DNA of 43,898 nt from DAOSEC01 sp035362935 (GTDB lineage: Bacteria > Bacillota_I > Bacilli_A > ML615J-28 > CAG-313): the NCBI GenBank assembly GCA_035362935.1, contig DAOSEC010000016.1:1-43898 (forward strand). Direction: 5' to 3'. A program made the translations under genes and the position numbers. This document shows, in pieces, positions 43,427 to 43,898 of this stretch. The notes beneath the pieces were generated by a model that searched no databases, had not been told where the DNA came from, and worked only from the letters and a program-made list of their open reading frames with translations. Each line of letters starts with the position of its first letter. The first letter of the stretch is position 1.

Positions 43427-43454
43427 ATTATATAACGACTATATATAATGTCAA
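43427..43454 (-). promoter_or_regulatory. Predicted promoter of the miniature gene
   Basis: TTGACA (43449-43454) and TATAAT (43427-43432), 16 bases apart on the minus strand. Confidence 0.8.
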
Positions 43455-43493
43455 GGGGTTCAACCTACTATTTTAGTTTGAAGTTCAAATATA

Positions 43494-43898
43494 TTATTGA
43501 GTTTTAATAATACCCTTTAAAAGTCTTGATTTTAGGTCATAAATTTTCTCTAAAATCACGTGTTGGGTGTGTAAAAATGCTTCTTTTCCTTTACCAGTTG
43601 GGTCATCTAATCCCCAATCTTCTCGGTGAAAACAAGGTAAATATGGACAATCCACATTGCATCCCATTGTAATAACTACATCAATTGGTGGTAGTTCATC
43701 AATCAGTTTTGAACGCTGATGTTCATTCATATTGTACTGGTATAACTCATTTATGATTGCAACAGCATCTTGATTGATTGAGGGTTTGACATGCGTACCT
43801 GCACTATATGCCTCAATTACATCAGAAGCAAACAGTTTGGATAGAGCTTCTGCCATTTGGCTTCTGCAACTATTATGGACGCACACAAAGGCAACTTT
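43494..43898 (-). CDS. arsC: Arsenate reductase ArsC / low-molecular-weight phosphatase family (5' end outside window)
   Basis: The phosphatase-loop motif C-x5-R is present as CVHNSCRSQMAEA, preceded by KVAFV at the window edge, so only a few N-terminal residues are missing and no start can be seen. ITMGCNVDCPYLPC holds the extra Cys residues used in the thioredoxin-coupled arsenate reduction relay, followed by REDWGLDDPTGK, typical of this family. About 135 residues remain. Role: reduction of arsenate to arsenite in the cytoplasm. A plain phosphotyrosine phosphatase is less likely given the Cys residues. No ars operon partner is visible here. Confidence 0.85.
   Translation of the reverse strand, partial: KVAFVCVHNSCRSQMAEALSKLFASDVIEAYSAGTHVKPSINQDAVAIINELYQYNMNEHQRSKLIDELPPIDVVITMGCNVDCPYLPCFHREDWGLDDPTGKGKEAFLHTQHVILEKIYDLKSRLLKGIIKTQ

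Noticed and set aside
1..43898. UGA read as tryptophan (mycoplasma code)
   Set aside because: Several complete genes end in TGA at 4-bp overlaps with the next gene, and Trp positions in conserved motifs use TGG.

Overview
The window is A+T-rich, densely coded, and uses TGA as a stop codon (for example the 4-bp ATGA overlaps inside the glycerol operon). It therefore comes from a bacterium with the standard bacterial code, not a UGA-tryptophan mycoplasma. Strong Shine-Dalgarno sites, near-consensus TTGACA/TATAAT promoters, U-tract terminators, CcpA-like sites, a GlpP-type antiterminator and large lipoproteins without LPS genes suggest an anaerobic fermentative low-GC Bacillota or Mycoplasmatota member (Acholeplasma/Izemoplasma/Haloplasma-like). 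That placement is inference. No tRNA, rRNA, CRISPR array or transposase was recognised.

Layout. 1-3.9 kb: housekeeping genes (RlmD/TrmA-family rRNA methyltransferase, DUF2200 protein, AlkD-like DNA glycosylase, AI-2E/PerM-family membrane protein). 3.9-14.7 kb: a 12-gene minus-strand operon for fermentation of lysine (kal, kce, kdd, kamA, a KamB-like P-loop protein, kamD, kamE, crotonase, hydroxybutyryl-CoA dehydrogenase, CoA transferase alpha and beta, membrane protein). It is preceded by a consensus promoter, a CcpA-type site and a clear lysine riboswitch whose P1 helix overlaps the terminator stem, so lysine is predicted to turn the operon ON. 14.7-20.1 kb: a giant lipoprotein gene interrupted by a 10-N assembly gap. 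It has a collagen-like part, InlB-type repeats and two sets of seven RCC1 blades. 20.2-21.8 kb: a GNAT protein and an esterase-fold protein that has lost its catalytic residues.

21.9-29.1 kb: a plus-strand operon holding every enzyme from DAHP synthase to chorismate, plus chorismate mutase and prephenate dehydrogenase (tyrA, aroA, aroB, aroC, chorismate mutase, fused aroE-aroK, aroQ, DAHP synthase). It ends in a terminator whose 3' arm is triplicated. 29.2-31.7 kb: a membrane-anchored alpha/beta hydrolase gene and a decayed membrane hydrolase pseudogene. 31.8-37.1 kb: glycerol catabolism (glpP, G3P dehydrogenase-like flavoprotein, FAD/NAD oxidoreductase, DUF1667 protein, glpK). Three separate leaders here share a short motif in front of an attenuator hairpin, which may be the GlpP target; one of them now drives only the pseudogene.

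37.2-39.6 kb: a sugar-kinase-like phosphotransferase and an O-antigen-ligase-type membrane protein. 39.8-43.1 kb: a second RCC1/InlB lipoprotein, again with 14 blades. 43.2-43.9 kb: a complete miniature gene for a 38-residue Ala/Pro/Lys-rich protein, and an ArsC-type reductase cut by the window edge. All functions are read from sequence motifs and context without database searches.
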